Assembly: GCA_900095095.1 (NCBI GenBank)
Contig: FMBT01000363.1
Span: 124,001-188,000 of the forward strand
Source: Fragilariopsis cylindrus CCMP1102
Lineage: Eukaryota; Bacillariophyta; Bacillariophyceae; Bacillariales; Bacillariaceae
DNA: 64,000 bases
Reading direction: 5' to 3'
The position numbers and the translations under genes were made by a program. The notes beneath the pieces were generated by a model, which ran no database searches, was not told where the DNA came from, and worked only from the letters and a program-made list of their open reading frames with translations. Positions 43,431 through 54,552 of this stretch are shown here, in pieces (positions within the stretch are counted from its first letter, which is position 1; every line of letters begins with the position of its first letter).

Positions 43431-44992
43431 GGTCATTAGTGGTAGTACTGTAGTACTACACATCAATTCACATAAAGGTTGTTACTATCAAAATACCACC
43501 CCCTCCCCCATAACCCCCTCTGCTGTCATAATGTTACCAACAAATAAATAGCTTGCTTTCATGCTCTGTTGTTCTTCCAGGATCTGTTTCTTACAGCCCA
43601 TTACTCTGTTGTTGTTTACCTTCTTGGTTAACTTTCAGTAAAAAAAATTGAGCTGATTACTGCTGTGCAGTTGTGTTGTTGTTGTTTCATGACATGTGCA
43701 AGAATTATTCTTCATTTTTTATATCAGGTACAATCAGTTGTTCTATCAGACAGATTATGGTCTTCCCAGCAGTGTTATCAGCACTAAAGTAGTTTAGATG
43801 ATAAATGTGCCTGGGATGCCTATATCCTTCTTTCTTTCTTATATAGTCAACTTGTTGTACTATCTGATTTGTTGTTTCATGATCACTATGTGTTGCAAGC
43901 AACATAACAATGGAATGTTATCACACAACATATATCCAAACTGAAGCAAATATATAATACACACAACATTTTGTACTTATAATTACATTCTGTCATGGTA
44001 TTGAGACCTACCACCTGCAAAAATTTAGCTAGATGGCTTTGTTTGTAGGTAAAAATTGATATTCCCATACACTACACATGACCACACATGATATCTATCT
44101 ATGTATATATTATTGTGTCCAGTGTTATTACTGTGATTGATACAACCACCAAGTTATTTGTGGGTAGCTCTAGTAAATATTTTCTGGGAAGGTGCAAGCA
44201 AATTCAGGGGCAAATTTTGACATATACATCAACAAAAACTGTGGAATTGCATAAGAGAAAGAAAAGCATGACACAGAATTGAATTGCAAATAGATAAATG
44301 ATACAATAGTCTAGTGAGATGACCCACTTATCATTATTAAGTGCATGTACTGTCCTATGAAGTTTGTATATCACATTGGGATTGACTTGCTTTTTCCTTC
44401 CAAGTCTTGTGGATCTGTACCTCTAATATGGTGGTAGTAGTGGTAGTATTACTTGTTATCTACTAAGCCTATTACTATGATTTTTTAAAGTGATACAAGT
44501 GCATTGTATAATAGTGAATGATAAAGTATGTTAGTAGTCGGATATATGTTGTTATTGGTTTATTAATTAATTATTCAATCACAATGATCTTCTTCTTCTA
44601 CATTAGTTTTCACTGCTGCTGCTGCTGCTGCTGCTGCGCTTTTGGTTATATTCTATCTATTTACAGTATTCATTACACCCCCCCCCCCCCCCCCTTTTTT
44701 CTTCTTCTTCTTGACTACTCTGCTCTGTTCTGTTCTCCCCTTTTTCCTTTACATCAGTCAATCTCTCGAACTTCAGTTCGAATTCGAATCGAGTCCGTCA
44801 TCGTCTCGCTCCAAGGTTTGTTATATACAGGATGGAAGTGAATCATCATCCAATAAACCGGAGCGGCTCGGCCCGTTATACTTCACTTCACTTCGCCTTG
44901 CGGTTACTCTACTTTTCATCTCCTGTCTCATCACATTGAAATGACACGTCATCCGTTCGATACACAAAAACAGCTAGTTTGGAAGTTCATGT
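43431..44992. other. Intergenic, no gene recognised
   Basis: A minus-strand ORF (43705-43905) reads KKEGYRHPRHIYHLNYFSAD and looks more protein-like than its surroundings, but I cannot place it. A GCT run (44612-44635) and a ~16-base C tract (44677-44693) are present. A transposon remnant is possible. Confidence 0.45.
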
Positions 44993-45439
44993 TTAAGATG
45001 ATGGTGACAAGAAACACATTACCGGGTGATTCTGTTGTTGTTGATGATCCTGCGCTTGTTGTTGTTGTTGCTGCTGCTGTTGTTGTTTCCAGTGTTCGTC
45101 CTTTCTTTGAAATAGTCTTCTTCGCTTTCCGCGAGTCAGCGTGGTGGTGGTGGTGGTCGTCGTCGTCGTTGCAGATGATGTTAGCTGTTGTTGTTGCTGT
45201 TGTTGTTGGTTATTGAATAAGAATGTAACGGGTGTTGCAATTCTCCCAATATAATGAAATGTGCTGCTGCTGTTATCGTCATCGGAAGGACTATTATGAA
45301 GCATTGATAATGAAGAAAAGCTACTATCACTACCGCTTCTACTTCTACCAAAATCGCTTACTAATGTTTTTTCTTCATCTTGCCATAATGATGTTGGTAA
45401 TGGTACAAATAAAGTTTGTTCAAATTCGTTACAATACAT
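44993..45439 (-). CDS. Small polyQ/poly-Thr hypothetical protein
   Basis: A 148-residue ORF with ATG at 45439. The N-terminal third (CNEFEQTLFVPLPTSLWQDE, then a Ser/Asp-rich part and FHYIGRIATPVTFLF) looks like genuine protein. Two Gln runs, a Thr run and a basic RGKRRRLFQRK motif follow. No domain or signal is recognised. The other strand is also open over the CAA/CAG repeats, so the coding direction rests on the non-repetitive N-terminus. It may be a small nuclear regulatory protein, but this is speculation. Confidence 0.45.
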   Translation of the reverse strand: MYCNEFEQTLFVPLPTSLWQDEEKTLVSDFGRSRSGSDSSFSSLSMLHNSPSDDDNSSSTFHYIGRIATPVTFLFNNQQQQQQQQLTSSATTTTTTTTTTLTRGKRRRLFQRKDEHWKQQQQQQQQQQAQDHQQQQNHPVMCFLSPSS

Positions 45440-46666
45440 TTTGTTTGATTCTTTCTTTCTTTCTTGCTGTTTGTTTCTAAAATTGGGTTGGACAGAGTAA
45501 GAATAATGCAGAGGTTATGTAATGTGTGACGAAGGAATTTAAACTGTAAACTGTGTGTGTCCCTTCCTTTGACTTGACTAGCTTTGCTTTGTTGCTGTTG
45601 TGATCGGATTTGAATGCGATCCTTACTAGTATTTTTCTACCGCTGGATTGATTCTAGTGAATACAATAGGCTTCTTTCTTCACCAGTTTCTATGTCATGA
45701 TTTATTCGTGACATTATTGGCGTCATGTAAAGCGATGATGATGATGCAATTTGTTTCGTTCTTTGGCTTGGGGGGGATCTGAATCTGATGTGTATGTGTT
45801 TGTACTCGCGGGTGCGTGCTGCAAAATTTTGCTTCCGTCGAGATGTTATGTATGTGTTAGGTAGTGTCAAATACTTAATGTTATGTATGTGCACCATCTC
45901 CGAATTTTTGGTCTTTCATGCCTTACACGGGATTCACAAATTTATCTTCTACTAAAATTACGTGACAAGCTTCATGTCATCATGATGCCGTTAATACGAC
46001 TTCGAAAGGTATAAACAGAACAAGGACAGCAGATGGACAAATTTCCGAAAGTTTTTAACCAGCGCATACAAGTATTCGGAGTCGACATAATCTGATAATG
46101 GGAATCGACTCATTCGATTCGTTGTACAAGGTAGGCACGTGTACTACAGTGACGTAGGTAGGTACGGTAGTAGTTTGAAACGTTTATTTATCGATTTTTA
46201 CGCGCGACGAAAGCATAATTCACAGAACATACAGTCATTGAGAGCACTTCGCTTCCGACAGAAAGCAAAGAAGAGAGACAATCACATCAATAAAGGCAAA
46301 GAGCTAATTAACCGAGCGTGCTTGCTTACTGTACGTACACTGATGTCTGAGCTGCTGCACATATCAACGGTCCGGAATTTAGACACGATTACACATAACA
46401 TTTATTTTTCCCCTTCCTCCCTCCCTCTGCATCCTGACTTGATCTCAAAAGGAGACAGACACAGCAGAGTTCAGTTCACAGCAGTCGATTACTGTACTGT
46501 AGCGCCTCGAGCAGAGATTGAGAAATTAAGAAAGATATACGGTAGCCAGAGAGTTCACAGCAGTCGACTACTGTATTGTAGCGACTTTAGATTTGAGATC
46601 GAGGAAGAAAGAAAGAAAGAGAAAATAAGAGATTATTTATTAAAGTCATTAAAGTGATTAGTGATT
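45440..46666. other. Intergenic and 5' leader of the RING-H2 gene
   Basis: GTTCACAGCAGTCGAYTACTGTAYTGTAGCG is present twice, at about 46475-46505 and 46553-46583, a ~78-base direct repeat in the probable 5' leader. An open frame from a GTG at 46139 to 46657 ends nine bases before the RING ATG. Its first ATG is 46342; it could act as an upstream ORF but has no protein-like features. Confidence 0.5.
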
Positions 46667-49600
46667 ATGTCAGCAACAATTCATCATCGATATAATCATG
46701 ATGATGGTTCCTCCATCTATACAGTACGATGTGGATTAGATATATCCTCGGATGAAAATGGTGAACCAATTATAAATCCTATTCGTTTACTTCAATATTC
46801 TACAGATTCAAATACAAATATAGATGAAGATAATGATGGAAATATTGATGGAAATGACCAAAATCGTACATTCCGTAAAGTATATACCTCCCCGGACTAT
46901 GATATATTTCAACATGCCGCAAACGCGAATAAAAGTGATGGAACTAGAAAATTACAAGCAAATAATGGATCTCCATTTAGTAATACTTTTGGTAGTGGTA
47001 GCACTACAAGTAGTGCTGGTACTTATGGTACTACTACTACTACTACAAAATCATTTGATGGTATTAATGGTATATCCACACAAAGTCAAAATCAAGCACA
47101 ACAACAACTAGAAGATGAACAACTAGAAGAAGAAGAAGAGGATCAAGAAGATGACGAAGATCAAGACTATGAGAATCATATGAATAATATGGTGGTAGTA
47201 CGTGAATGTTGGTGTGCCAGATTATTTCAACAAACTTTTTTACCAATCGAAGAACGTGTACCACCCGTCTATTGTCCAGCCACCACAAATTCAAATTCAC
47301 GAAAAACACTCAGTCATGATAATACTAATCAAAATAATCAAATGGTCAATGTTTGTCGTGTACAAGCAATAGCCGATCAGAATGGTATTATACGTTTATA
47401 TGATAATTCTTATCAAGCAATATGTTATAATGAAAATAATTTAATAGAATTTACTCGAGGGATCTGGCCCTTATGTTTTTTTTGGTTATTAACTTTATGT
47501 TATGTTTGGTGGTTTACAAATTATGGTCGTCGATGTCGTAATTATCTCTATCGTCATCTCAAATTGAACTATCTACTAGTTCAAAGAAAAATTTGTGGTT
47601 GTTGTTGTTGTTCCAATAATGGTAGTAAGGAAGAGGAAGAGGAAAGTGATGATGATAATGACAATGGTGGAAACGAAATTAATGAAGTGAACGTGGCGGA
47701 TGCGGCGGATGTGAACGAAGATTCATTAGAAACAACAATTACTGCTATTGTTGCTGATGACAGTGGTGGTGGTGTTCGGGGTGTTGTAGTAGCTGATGAC
47801 GCTACTGCCATCGGTGGTGCCACCGGTGCTGCTATCGCTGTCAGTACCGATGATGACGATGATGATGATGGTGCGAATGTTGTTGTAAGCGAAGGAACGG
47901 CGGTTGTAACGATGGACGATGTAGTAGAAAATGTAGAAGATGATGATGATGACGATGATTTAGAGCAAGGAATTAGAAGAAGTACAACAGTAAATACTAC
48001 CATCGGAGCGGATGATGACATTGTCAATGATGAGAATGAGAATGATATTGACAATGCAACACCGCATGATGCTACTTCAGACGAAGAACCAGACGAGGAT
48101 GAAATTGAAGAATCAACAGTTGATGATAACAATCCAATGGATATAATAATCAATGATTTTGGTAGTTTGGATAATTATACTATCTTAGATGAACAATTGC
48201 ATTATTTAAGTACCAGAGGAATCACATCCAATACCAATGATACCAATAATAATGATTATATTACATGGTTATGGTATTCTGCTATACATACCGAAGAACG
48301 GAAACAACGAACTATATCCAGACGTCAACGTCGACTATTACATAATCAACATTATTCACAACGTAGAGAAAGAAGAATGGAAAGAAGAAGTATTGTTACT
48401 ACGAGGAATAATAATGGAAATAGGAATGATGATGGTATTAGTGATAATCAAAATAATAGTACTCAAAATAATAATAGTACTCATGATCAAAGTACTAGTG
48501 ATCAACGTGAATATGAACATGAGGAACAACAAATAGAACAACAATATCGTCAAGATATTGTGAATATCTATAGTAGATCACGTACAAGATTAAATTCGGT
48601 GTATTGGTGGCCACCATTTCATCCCGATGGACGTCGATGGCAACATTTAATTGATATCAATCAAAGACGTAATAATAATAATAGAAGGAATAATCAAAAT
48701 AATAATAATGGATATAATGACGATGGTAGTACAAATGATAATGTTGAAGATAGTAATATTAATAATTATGATCCTAAACGGATGTATCTTAAAACGAAAC
48801 GATTTTCTAGTGTTGAAATGGGTACTACTTATAATACTACTACTTCTACTACTACACCACCGACGACGACGACGACGACGACGGCTTCTTCTTCTTCTAC
48901 CTTGCCTGAATTAGTAGCATCATCATTGCATAATTGTCGTGATGGTGAGGATGAAGATGACAATGATGGTGACAATGTTATTATTCACGACGAGGATGAC
49001 GACGAGGATGACGACGACGACGACGGTGACGACGAGGAAAACCAGATAGGAGGAGCAACAATTATTGTAAATACAACAACGATGACGGTTATCGATGAGA
49101 TTATCGATGACGATGTTGACGATGCTGATGATGTTGATGATGATGTTGATGATGTTGATGTTGATGTTGATCACGAGCAAGATGAGCAGCAGCAACATGA
49201 ACAACAACAACAAACCAACCACATACCTCACAGTCATCAATGTTTCGATACTTCTACACCAACTACCATCACCACCACCAACAATAGTACTGCTAATACT
49301 GCTGATGCTCATAATGGCTATGAGGATGAGGATGATCATACATTAACAGATAATTTATGTTCAATATGTTTATGTGAATTAGTAGATGGTGATATTGTTG
49401 GTGATATACCATGCAATCATTATTTTCATAAAGATTGTTTAAAGGAATGGTTAATGAAAAGTAATTTATGTCCATTCTGTCGGAAAGAAGATATTGCATC
49501 CTATCATCGTAGTGGTGATAGTAGTCGTAATGGTGATAATGGGAGTGGAATTATTTTATCCACAACGACAGGACGTACTTATATATCAACAGGTGTGTGA
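46667..49600 (+). CDS. Membrane-anchored RING-H2 E3 ubiquitin ligase
   Basis: The first ATG is 46667 (the frame extends to a GTG at 46661), giving 977 residues. A hydrophobic segment at about residues 263-283 (GIWPLCFFWLLTLCYVWWF) is followed by a basic Cys-rich stretch (KICGCCCC). The C-terminal RING-H2 has Cys898, Cys901, Cys916, His918, His921, Cys924, Cys935 and Cys938, i.e. C-x2-C-x14-C-x-H-x2-H-x2-C-x10-C-x2-C, with the Trp (W928) and Pro (P936) that contact E2 enzymes. All eight zinc ligands are present, so it should be active. The middle is very acidic, with Asp, Asn and Thr runs. About 100 bases of its 3' coding end are repeated after the stop codon. The substrate is unknown. Confidence 0.85.
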   Translation: MSATIHHRYNHDDGSSIYTVRCGLDISSDENGEPIINPIRLLQYSTDSNTNIDEDNDGNIDGNDQNRTFRKVYTSPDYDIFQHAANANKSDGTRKLQANNGSPFSNTFGSGSTTSSAGTYGTTTTTTKSFDGINGISTQSQNQAQQQLEDEQLEEEEEDQEDDEDQDYENHMNNMVVVRECWCARLFQQTFLPIEERVPPVYCPATTNSNSRKTLSHDNTNQNNQMVNVCRVQAIADQNGIIRLYDNSYQAICYNENNLIEFTRGIWPLCFFWLLTLCYVWWFTNYGRRCRNYLYRHLKLNYLLVQRKICGCCCCSNNGSKEEEEESDDDNDNGGNEINEVNVADAADVNEDSLETTITAIVADDSGGGVRGVVVADDATAIGGATGAAIAVSTDDDDDDDGANVVVSEGTAVVTMDDVVENVEDDDDDDDLEQGIRRSTTVNTTIGADDDIVNDENENDIDNATPHDATSDEEPDEDEIEESTVDDNNPMDIIINDFGSLDNYTILDEQLHYLSTRGITSNTNDTNNNDYITWLWYSAIHTEERKQRTISRRQRRLLHNQHYSQRRERRMERRSIVTTRNNNGNRNDDGISDNQNNSTQNNNSTHDQSTSDQREYEHEEQQIEQQYRQDIVNIYSRSRTRLNSVYWWPPFHPDGRRWQHLIDINQRRNNNNRRNNQNNNNGYNDDGSTNDNVEDSNINNYDPKRMYLKTKRFSSVEMGTTYNTTTSTTTPPTTTTTTTASSSSTLPELVASSLHNCRDGEDEDDNDGDNVIIHDEDDDEDDDDDDGDDEENQIGGATIIVNTTTMTVIDEIIDDDVDDADDVDDDVDDVDVDVDHEQDEQQQHEQQQQTNHIPHSHQCFDTSTPTTITTTNNSTANTADAHNGYEDEDDHTLTDNLCSICLCELVDGDIVGDIPCNHYFHKDCLKEWLMKSNLCPFCRKEDIASYHRSGDSSRNGDNGSGIILSTTTGRTYISTGV

Positions 49601-50239
49601 GTGAATAGTGGGTTACGTCCTCATGCATCAACAGGTGAAAGCAGTGATAATGGTGATAGTAGTGGGAGTGGAATTGTTTTATCAACAACCACAGAGCGTA
49701 CTTATATATCAACATAAATATCGAAGAGTATTACAAACAACCATGCAACGGCCGTGATAATGATGGTTGTGGTAGAAGGTATGATAAGGCTAAGCTAAGC
49801 AAGAATTAGGAGGACGCAGCGCAGAGGACAACAGAACACTGACTTTACTATATATCTATACGGCAGAGATACAAGATAGAGATATAATCATATTATAAGA
49901 AGAACATTATTTCAGTTTCAAGTGTTGAATAATAATTTCTCTTTTTTTTTAAAAGATATAGTTTATGTTTGTTATTATCTATTTTATTATTGAGAAACTC
50001 TACGCTCGACAATCAATCCTGTAGTATTCCTTTGTTGCATTGATTTCTTAACGCGAGGATCACAACGCAACACACCACCATAGGCATTATAGTTAGTCAT
50101 GCAATCATTATACACTGTATATCATCGCAACATGTACAGTATATGAGGCATTCATTGGTTTCTTTGGCTACCTACGCACCACTGCATTATTGATTGCCAT
50201 ATATTATAATAATATGATATACGGTGTCTAAGTAAGAAA
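49601..50239. other. 3' flank with duplicated coding end
   Basis: Bases ~49620-49725 repeat ~49500-49590 of the RING gene (GTGGTGATAGTAGT..., GGGAGTGGAATT, GTACTTATATATCAACA) beyond the stop. The rest holds no recognised feature. Confidence 0.55.
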
Positions 50240-50478
50240 GGCAATGTCATGAGCGCACGTTTGGAAAAATAAAGAACTAATACAGTACGACACTACCCTT
50301 TGTATTCCACGAACTAGATTGTATACAGTACACGGTAGTAACGAGGCAATGTCATGAGCGCACGTTTGGAAAAATAAAGAACTAATACAGTACGTACGGC
50401 ACTACCCTTATTTGCTTGAAAAAAAGAGCGAAAACAACGATGCGAACGCGCGCTATCAGAACACACACACACACACAC
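50240..50478. repeat. Left arm of long inverted repeat, internally duplicated
   Basis: Bases 50301-50478 are nearly identical to the reverse complement of 59132-59310, ending in a CA microsatellite. Inside, GGCAATGTCATGAGCGCACGTTTGG...ACTAATACAGTACG occurs twice as a direct repeat (50240-50300 and 50345-50408). Confidence 0.8.
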
Positions 50479-50830
50479 CACACCACACACATAAAGATGT
50501 TAAATAAATAAAGTTTGAAGAACAAATTGTGTAATGAATTTCGGATAAATACTGTACAGTAGATTGCAACGATTGCAACGATTCGATTCCATTCATTCTT
50601 CTTCTCATTCGATGAGTTGCTTCATCGAATCTTGAATCCATCCAATCGAAGAGGTCCCTACTCTTCGATTTCATTCATTCATCATATTCGATGGTTCATT
50701 CTTATCTCATTCGGTTTCGGACACACAAAAGAAAACAAGAACCGGCGAGAAGATAAATTGTGATAGCAGACAACAATGACAGGCAACAAATAACAGACAA
50801 CAATGACAGACAACAACAACAATAGCAGCA
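50479..50830. other. 5' flank of the sugar-porter gene
   Basis: Contains a GATTGCAAC doublet (50562-50582), TTCATTC repeats and ACAACAATGACAG repeats shortly before the ATG. No gene is recognised. Confidence 0.5.
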
Positions 50831-52972
50831 ATGACAATGCCACTACCACTTATTGAAAGTAATACACGTCCTGCTACAACATTACTAGTACGTCCATCAT
50901 GGTTTGTGATACAATTAACAATAACAGCATCTCTGGGTGGTTGTTTATTTGGATATGATTTAGGTGCAATTTCTGGTACATTATCACAATTAACCACCAC
51001 ATTTGATTTAGATAATTCACAAAAAGAATTAATTGTGAGTATATTATATATGGGTGGTACAATTGGTGCTGCGTGTGGTGGTAGTGTATGTGATCGAATT
51101 GGTAGAAAAACATCAATAATATTGACGGATATAATATTTATTGTCGGTTCACTATGGTTATATTTTAGTTCCTCTTATGAACAAGTTATAGTAGGACGAT
51201 TTATTATTGGAATTGGTATTGCTATTAGTGGTATTGCAGATGTTAGTTATTTACATGAATGTTCACCAATACAATATCGTGGTTCAATTGTATCAGTGAA
51301 TGAAGCATGTATCTCACTTGGTTTCTTGTTGGCATATATATCCGGATTTATTTTTTCATCCCATGAAAAAGAAGAATGGAGAATAGTATTTGGTATAGCT
51401 GGTTTCTTAGCAGCAATACAATTCATTGGTATGTTACTACTACCAGAAAGTCCGGAATGGTTAATTGAAAAAGGAAGACTGGACGATGCCAAAAAAGCAT
51501 CAGCACGTATAAATGGTACTGCTTGTTGTAATAGTAGTAGTACTGATGGTATTTGCTTCGGTAGTCGAGTAGAAGGAGATACAACTACCGATGATGGTAT
51601 ATTTTCTTCAGATAGTCCAACCGCATTAATAAGACGAAAGAGTAGATCCCGGCAGCAAAAGAAAAATAGTATTGATGGAGTTTTAAAAAAGAATACTATG
51701 ATCAATACACCGATACTTCTTCGAGCAGATGATTACGGTACAGACAGTATAATAATGACTGATTCGAAAGGAAAGATTAAAGAAGTTAATAGTTCGTCAT
51801 TATTCGGTAGTAGAGAATTTTTATTCAAAACAACAACAACAGCAACAACAGATAGTAACGATAATCCTACGATAGCAACATATCATAATCAGAGTAGTAG
51901 ATCATTTGGTTTTATTATTAGACACAGAATAGAATCAATTGTCATGATATTATCACAATATAGACGACAGGTATATATCGCATTATATTTAGCTATTGTA
52001 CAACAATTATGTGGACAAACAAATATATTAAATTATGCACCATTAATTTTTGAGGAGGCAACTAATCAAGATAATAACGAACAACAAGAACAACAACAAC
52101 AAAACTATAACGAAAACAATAATGACTATTACGAATACCCAGAGGATGATGCATCATTGGAGGATGATTGGTCAATGGTAATTATTGGTGTAGTTAAATG
52201 TATTGTTACAATCCTAGTAATATGGAAAATTGAATATATAGGTCGACGTAGATTACTTATTTTTGGTAATCTACTTATTGCAATTGGACTATTGGCATTA
52301 ATTATTGCATTTGGTGGATCAAGTTCAAGTTCAAGTAGTTCATCGTCCTCATCTTCGACCATCACTGCTTCCACAAACGATGATAATGGTGGTGACGACG
52401 TAGTAGTAGTAGACAACAACGACGACGATGATTCCTCTGCATCTACTACTTTTTGGTCCCCATTAACTAATGTAAAGACATTCCATCTAGCATTACCAGG
52501 TGTATTGTTGGTTGTTTGTGGATATTCATGTTCATTTGGACCATTGACATGGTTATTAACATCAGAACTATTTCCAACTAATATAAGAGGAAGAGCACTT
52601 GGTGCAAGTACAATTGTATCGTATATGTTTGGTGCAATATCGACACAAACATTTTTATTCGCCACATCACGATATGGTCCATCATTTGTATTTGGTATGT
52701 ATTGTATTATTACAGTATGTGGTGTATTTTTTGTCTATATGGCAATACCGGATACCGGTGAAAAAACTGTTCCAGAAATTGATGATTCATTAAATGATAT
52801 GCCATGGTGGAAATATGATCCAAAAATACTACTACCACAGTATGATTCTTCTACTACTCCACCACCAAGTTTAGAAATGACGAGTGAACAATTTTCGACT
52901 ACTGATACTAATAATGCCAGTACTCGTACTTCTTCTTCTTCTTCTCTGGATCAACAACATGTATTATCATGA
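50831..52972 (+). CDS. MFS sugar-porter family transporter
   Basis: A 713-residue intronless ORF. Sugar-porter signatures are present in order: GGCLFGYD (about residue 36) in TM1, DRIGRK (about 87) in the TM2-3 loop, a YRG block after TM4, PESPEWL (about 204) after TM6, QQLCGQTNILNYA (about 391) in TM7, IGRRRLL in the TM8-9 loop, and a PDTGEKT end motif. The family moves hexoses or inositols, usually with H+. The central loop is long (about 226-375) and disordered, and further Gln and Ser/Asp runs lie in the TM7-8 and TM9-10 loops. QQ-x-x-G and the PESP motif are intact, so it is probably functional; the substrate cannot be told. Confidence 0.85.
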   Translation: MTMPLPLIESNTRPATTLLVRPSWFVIQLTITASLGGCLFGYDLGAISGTLSQLTTTFDLDNSQKELIVSILYMGGTIGAACGGSVCDRIGRKTSIILTDIIFIVGSLWLYFSSSYEQVIVGRFIIGIGIAISGIADVSYLHECSPIQYRGSIVSVNEACISLGFLLAYISGFIFSSHEKEEWRIVFGIAGFLAAIQFIGMLLLPESPEWLIEKGRLDDAKKASARINGTACCNSSSTDGICFGSRVEGDTTTDDGIFSSDSPTALIRRKSRSRQQKKNSIDGVLKKNTMINTPILLRADDYGTDSIIMTDSKGKIKEVNSSSLFGSREFLFKTTTTATTDSNDNPTIATYHNQSSRSFGFIIRHRIESIVMILSQYRRQVYIALYLAIVQQLCGQTNILNYAPLIFEEATNQDNNEQQEQQQQNYNENNNDYYEYPEDDASLEDDWSMVIIGVVKCIVTILVIWKIEYIGRRRLLIFGNLLIAIGLLALIIAFGGSSSSSSSSSSSSSTITASTNDDNGGDDVVVVDNNDDDDSSASTTFWSPLTNVKTFHLALPGVLLVVCGYSCSFGPLTWLLTSELFPTNIRGRALGASTIVSYMFGAISTQTFLFATSRYGPSFVFGMYCIITVCGVFFVYMAIPDTGEKTVPEIDDSLNDMPWWKYDPKILLPQYDSSTTPPPSLEMTSEQFSTTDTNNASTRTSSSSSLDQQHVLS

Positions 52973-53293
52973 AAATCAATATAAAATCAATAATATGATT
53001 ACACTACAGTTCGTGTAACAGCTTAAGTAAAAGATTTATTATATATTATACATTTTAAATTAGTAGTCTAGTAGTCTAGGAGTCAGTCTAGTAGGACATC
53101 GAGGTTTCTTGGCTTTCAACAATGCGGCGGAGAAGAGGAGCCAAGAGTATCAAATTCAATCATTGTAGTGCACGATTAAATCTTGTTACTGCCCCCCCCG
53201 ACTCGGACTCCTTTGATCTGTGTAATTTGTTATATTATTTTATAAAGAAGAGAAATATTCTTATCTTATCTTATCCTATGTATCCTATTCATT
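52973..53293. other. 3' flank of the sugar-porter gene, nothing recognised
   Basis: Repeated TCTAGTAG words at 53060-53095 and a run of eight C at 53193-53200. No gene is seen. Confidence 0.5.
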
Positions 53294-53623
53294 TTATACT
53301 AGCACGACAACAGCTGTATCAATCATTCTAGCACGTTGTAGAGTACTGTTAGAATATTCATTGCGTCGTCGTCGTCGTCTTTGTACTGTTAGAGGGTTTA
53401 TGCTGTTGTAACAACGACCCTTATGATTATGATTATTATTATTATCATTGCTTATATTGGACTGAGCATTAGCACTTTCGATTGCCTTCCACCACATTAG
53501 TTGTTTCCGTTGTAGTTGTTCATCATTTATTGAAATGCTATTACTACTACTACTACTACTACTACTATCGGTGGTTCTTTGATTGTTTGTTGATAAGAAT
53601 GAAGTAAGATGAGTTGTTGACAT
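53294..53623 (-). CDS. Small hypothetical basic/Ser-rich protein
   Basis: A 109-residue ORF with ATG at 53623. It contains a Ser run, DEQLQRKQLMWWKAIESANA, an Asn/His stretch and a basic RRRRRRN cluster. The WW-containing helix looks more protein-like than chance, but there is no family match and no supporting context. It could be a short nuclear protein or not a gene. Confidence 0.35.
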   Translation of the reverse strand: MSTTHLTSFLSTNNQRTTDSSSSSSSSNSISINDEQLQRKQLMWWKAIESANAQSNISNDNNNNHNHKGRCYNSINPLTVQRRRRRRNEYSNSTLQRARMIDTAVVVLV

Positions 53624-54552
53624 GGCTACGCTGTTGATTTTTTATTAAGTGTATTATTTTGTTCTATCTTTGATATATATTTGTTATATTTTAAATTAAG
53701 AATTGTGAGGTAATAGACAAACGAAGATTTGTATTTCTATTTTAGTATGGACGATACCATAACGTTAGACGGTTACCGTATTGAAAAAAGAAAAAAGAAA
53801 TTAGAAAAAATGTCGGCTCAGGCACAATTGACGCGCCATGTGCATGTGTGATTGCTCTCTATGCAATGTTCGCCATGCATCATGCTGCATTATTATTTGA
53901 TCTGATCTGATCTGATTCCACGATTGTTTAAAAAACATTAAGCTTAATGAAAAAATCATTAAGCTTAATGAAAGAATCATTAGGCAGATGATTAAGCAAA
54001 AAAAAAAAATCCGCGCGAAAAGAAGGTGGTCCAATAATTTTATTTTTTTTTCAGATAATTTTTTTTAACTTGCCGAGCGGAAGATGGTCCAGCGTTTGTG
54101 AACGAATGAGACAAATAAATAATCAGCACGCACATACAGTAATTAATGTTCAGGCAGGTAGGTTACTAACGGTAGCACGTCGAAAAAGAAACGTTAATTA
54201 AAGATTGCACGATTGAATTCAAAAAAAAAAACGTTGTAAAAAAAAATTAAAATGACGTGCCAATACATCCCTTTTGTTCTTCTTATTCGGTGGGGTTTGC
54301 TTGGTAACTTCACATACCGGTACTAAATCTAAAAGGAATTGCCGATCGATCGATCGCACCTCCATACGAAGTCTCAAAACACAACAAAGAGGTAAGTTAG
54401 CAGGGACTACAACTGTATTATCGAGAAGAAATAAACGGAGATAATATACAGACAAACAGGCAGATAGATGCTGATCTATCTTGCGAGTGAGACGGGGGGG
54501 GGAAAGAAAGAAAACAGAACTCTAGTAGAACCGAAACAATACTAAGAACATT
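53624..54552. promoter_or_regulatory. Divergent promoter region with phased palindromes
   Basis: CATTAAGCTTAATG, a perfect 14-base palindrome, occurs at 53936-53949 and 53957-53970. A half-copy CATTA follows at 53978, so the three sites are spaced exactly 21 bases apart, about two helical turns. They are about 575-615 bases upstream of the SPX-MFS ATG and 310-360 from the small minus-strand ORF. The rest holds A-tracts, GATCT repeats and a G7 run, with no gene. Confidence 0.45.

Noticed and set aside
44755-44810. TTCGAATTCGAATC stretch considered as a tRNA T-arm
   Set aside because: No matching acceptor, D or anticodon arms could be folded around it.
46139-46657. 172-aa ORF just before the RING-H2 gene
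   Set aside because: Starts with GTG, includes the leader direct repeat, and has no domain; better seen as a 5' leader, with a possible upstream ORF from 46342.
47581-48153. 190-aa Ser-rich minus-strand ORF opposite the RING-H2 gene
   Set aside because: Antisense of Asp and Val runs.
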